In this document: positions 63,098 to 64,000 of the stretch, piece after piece | How the letters are laid out: every line of letters starts with the position of its first letter | Position numbering within the stretch: the stretch's first letter is position 1 | DNA from: Paracoccus luteus | GTDB taxonomy: Bacteria > Pseudomonadota > Alphaproteobacteria > Rhodobacterales > Rhodobacteraceae | Direction of reading: 5' to 3' | DNA length: 64,000 nt | NCBI RefSeq assembly: GCF_004522155.1 | Contig: NZ_SDEA01000003.1 | Span: 135,413 to 199,412, forward strand | The notes under the pieces: generated by a model | What the model was told of the DNA's origin: nothing | What the model saw: the letters and a program-made list of their open reading frames with translations, nothing else | The model's database searches: none | Made by a program: the position numbers and the translations under genes

Positions 63098-64000
63098 TCA
63101 GACCAGCCGGCCGTGGCAGTTCTTGAACCGCTCGCCGGAACCGCAGGGGCACGGGTCGTTGCGCCCCGGATCGCCCCAGGTGGTGGGGTCGTTCGCGTCA
63201 AAGCCGGGCGCGGCGCCCGCCACGTCGGCGGCCTCGGCGTCCTGATGGACGGCCACCGCTGAACCGGCCTGCTGGGCCAGCTGCGCCTGATACTGGCGCA
63301 TCATGTCCTCGCGCTCGGCGTCGGTCAGGGGACGGATGCGGGCCAGCTGCTGCGTCACGTCGCCGCGCAGCCCGTCCAGCAGCGACTGGAACAGCTGGAA
63401 GCTCTCGGTCTTGTATTCCGACAGCGGGTCGCGCTGCGCATAGCCGCGGAACCCCACGACCGACCGCAGATGCTCAAGCGTCACCAGATGCTCGCGCCAT
63501 TTGGCGTCGATGGCCTGCAGCAGCACCTGTTTCTCGATCTGGGCCATCTGCTCGGGGCCGAACTGCTCGGCCTTTTGCGCCATATAGGCGTCGGTCGCCG
63601 CGGTGACGCGCTCGCGCAGGGCGGTCTGGTCCACCCCGTCCTCGGCGCCCCATTCCTCGACCGGCAGGTCCATGTTCAGCCGCTCGACCACGGCGGCCTT
63701 CAGTCCCTTCAGATCCCACTGCTCGGCATAGGCGCGTTCGGGCATGAACTGGGCGGCCAGGTCGTCGATGACCTGATGGCGCATGTCGCGGGTGATGTCG
63801 GCCACGTCGTCGGAATGCATGATGTCCAGCCGCTGCGAAAAGATCGCCTTGCGCTGGTCGTTCATCACGTCGTCGAACTTCAGCAACTGCTTGCGGATGT
63901 CGAAGTTGCGCCCCTCGACCTTGGCCTGCGCGCGTTCCAGCGACTTGTTCACCCACGGGTGGATGATCGCCTCGCCTTCCTTCATGCCCAGCGTGGACAG
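63098..64000 (-). CDS. secA: Preprotein translocase ATPase SecA, C-terminal part (partial)
   Basis: About 300 C-terminal residues of SecA are visible; the start lies beyond the right edge. Landmarks are [40 protein letters not shown] and [20 protein letters not shown] of the helical scaffold. The C-terminal zinc motif [18 protein letters not shown] binds SecB and lipids. SecA drives protein export through SecYEG. The stop is followed by a repeat element. Confidence 0.97.
   Translation of the reverse strand: MSTLGMKEGEAIIHPWVNKSLERAQAKVEGRNFDIRKQLLKFDDVMNDQRKAIFSQRLDIMHSDDVADITRDMRHQVIDDLAAQFMPERAYAEQWDLKGLKAAVVERLNMDLPVEEWGAEDGVDQTALRERVTAATDAYMAQKAEQFGPEQMAQIEKQVLLQAIDAKWREHLVTLEHLRSVVGFRGYAQRDPLSEYKTESFQLFQSLLDGLRGDVTQQLARIRPLTDAEREDMMRQYQAQLAQQAGSAVAVHQDAEAADVAGAAPGFDANDPTTWGDPGRNDPCPCGSGERFKNCHGRLV

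Overview
This GC-rich window carries the gene families and gene orders of an alphaproteobacterium of the Rhodobacterales, most likely Paracoccus or a close relative (genus is an inference). The grounds are CcrM and GcrA together, the rnhB-ccrM and mutY-dciA-dsbA orders, a Rhodobacterales-type rod/export flagellar cluster, and a dispersed intergenic element with the core CAAATATCCCGGGGG. Coding density is high, and many neighbouring genes overlap by ATGA or TGATG.

Region 1 (1-14.4 kb) is an accessory catabolic locus. One leftward unit (8240 to beyond 1) encodes a small protein, a NitT/TauT-type ABC importer, a Rieske oxygenase, two SDR dehydrogenases, an alpha/beta hydrolase, an extradiol-type dioxygenase and a TPP enzyme. 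A divergent IclR regulator follows, then a second leftward unit with another NitT/TauT importer, a metallo-beta-lactamase-fold protein and an FAD monooxygenase. Together they look like uptake, ring oxidation, ring cleavage and side-chain processing of an unidentified aromatic compound. Two 24-bp operator-like sites flank the central promoter region.

Region 2 (14.4-29 kb) holds a frameshifted hydrolase gene, mltG and fabF, a TelA/DUF2927/SPFH/zinc-ribbon cluster of unknown role, a sugar kinase, argD, a GNAT enzyme, an ABC-2 permease, gcrA and a secreted Asp/Gly/Arg-rich PepSY-like protein.

Region 3 (29-43.9 kb) is housekeeping: metG (reading frame broken at a CG repeat), lipid A genes waaA-like and lpxK, a CoA-transferase, dsbA-like, dciA, mutY, argF, arginase, tRNA-Leu(UAA), a 0.8-kb minisatellite with a 129-bp period, alkB, ccrM and rnhB. 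Three GANTC sites lie just upstream of ccrM.

Region 4 (43.8-53.4 kb) has ureide catabolism (allA, ureidoglycine aminohydrolase, a puuE-uraD fusion), an MFS transporter with a divergent GntR regulator, an enoyl-CoA hydratase, two cell-wall proteins and a Crp/Fnr regulator.

Region 5 (53.5-64 kb) has two DUF2382 stress-type proteins, flagellar genes fliI and flgBC-fliEQ-flgFGAH-fliL, a glycosyltransferase with an in-frame 15-residue repeat array, ynfA, and the C-terminal part of secA running off the right edge. No CRISPR array, prophage, insertion sequence or rRNA was seen.
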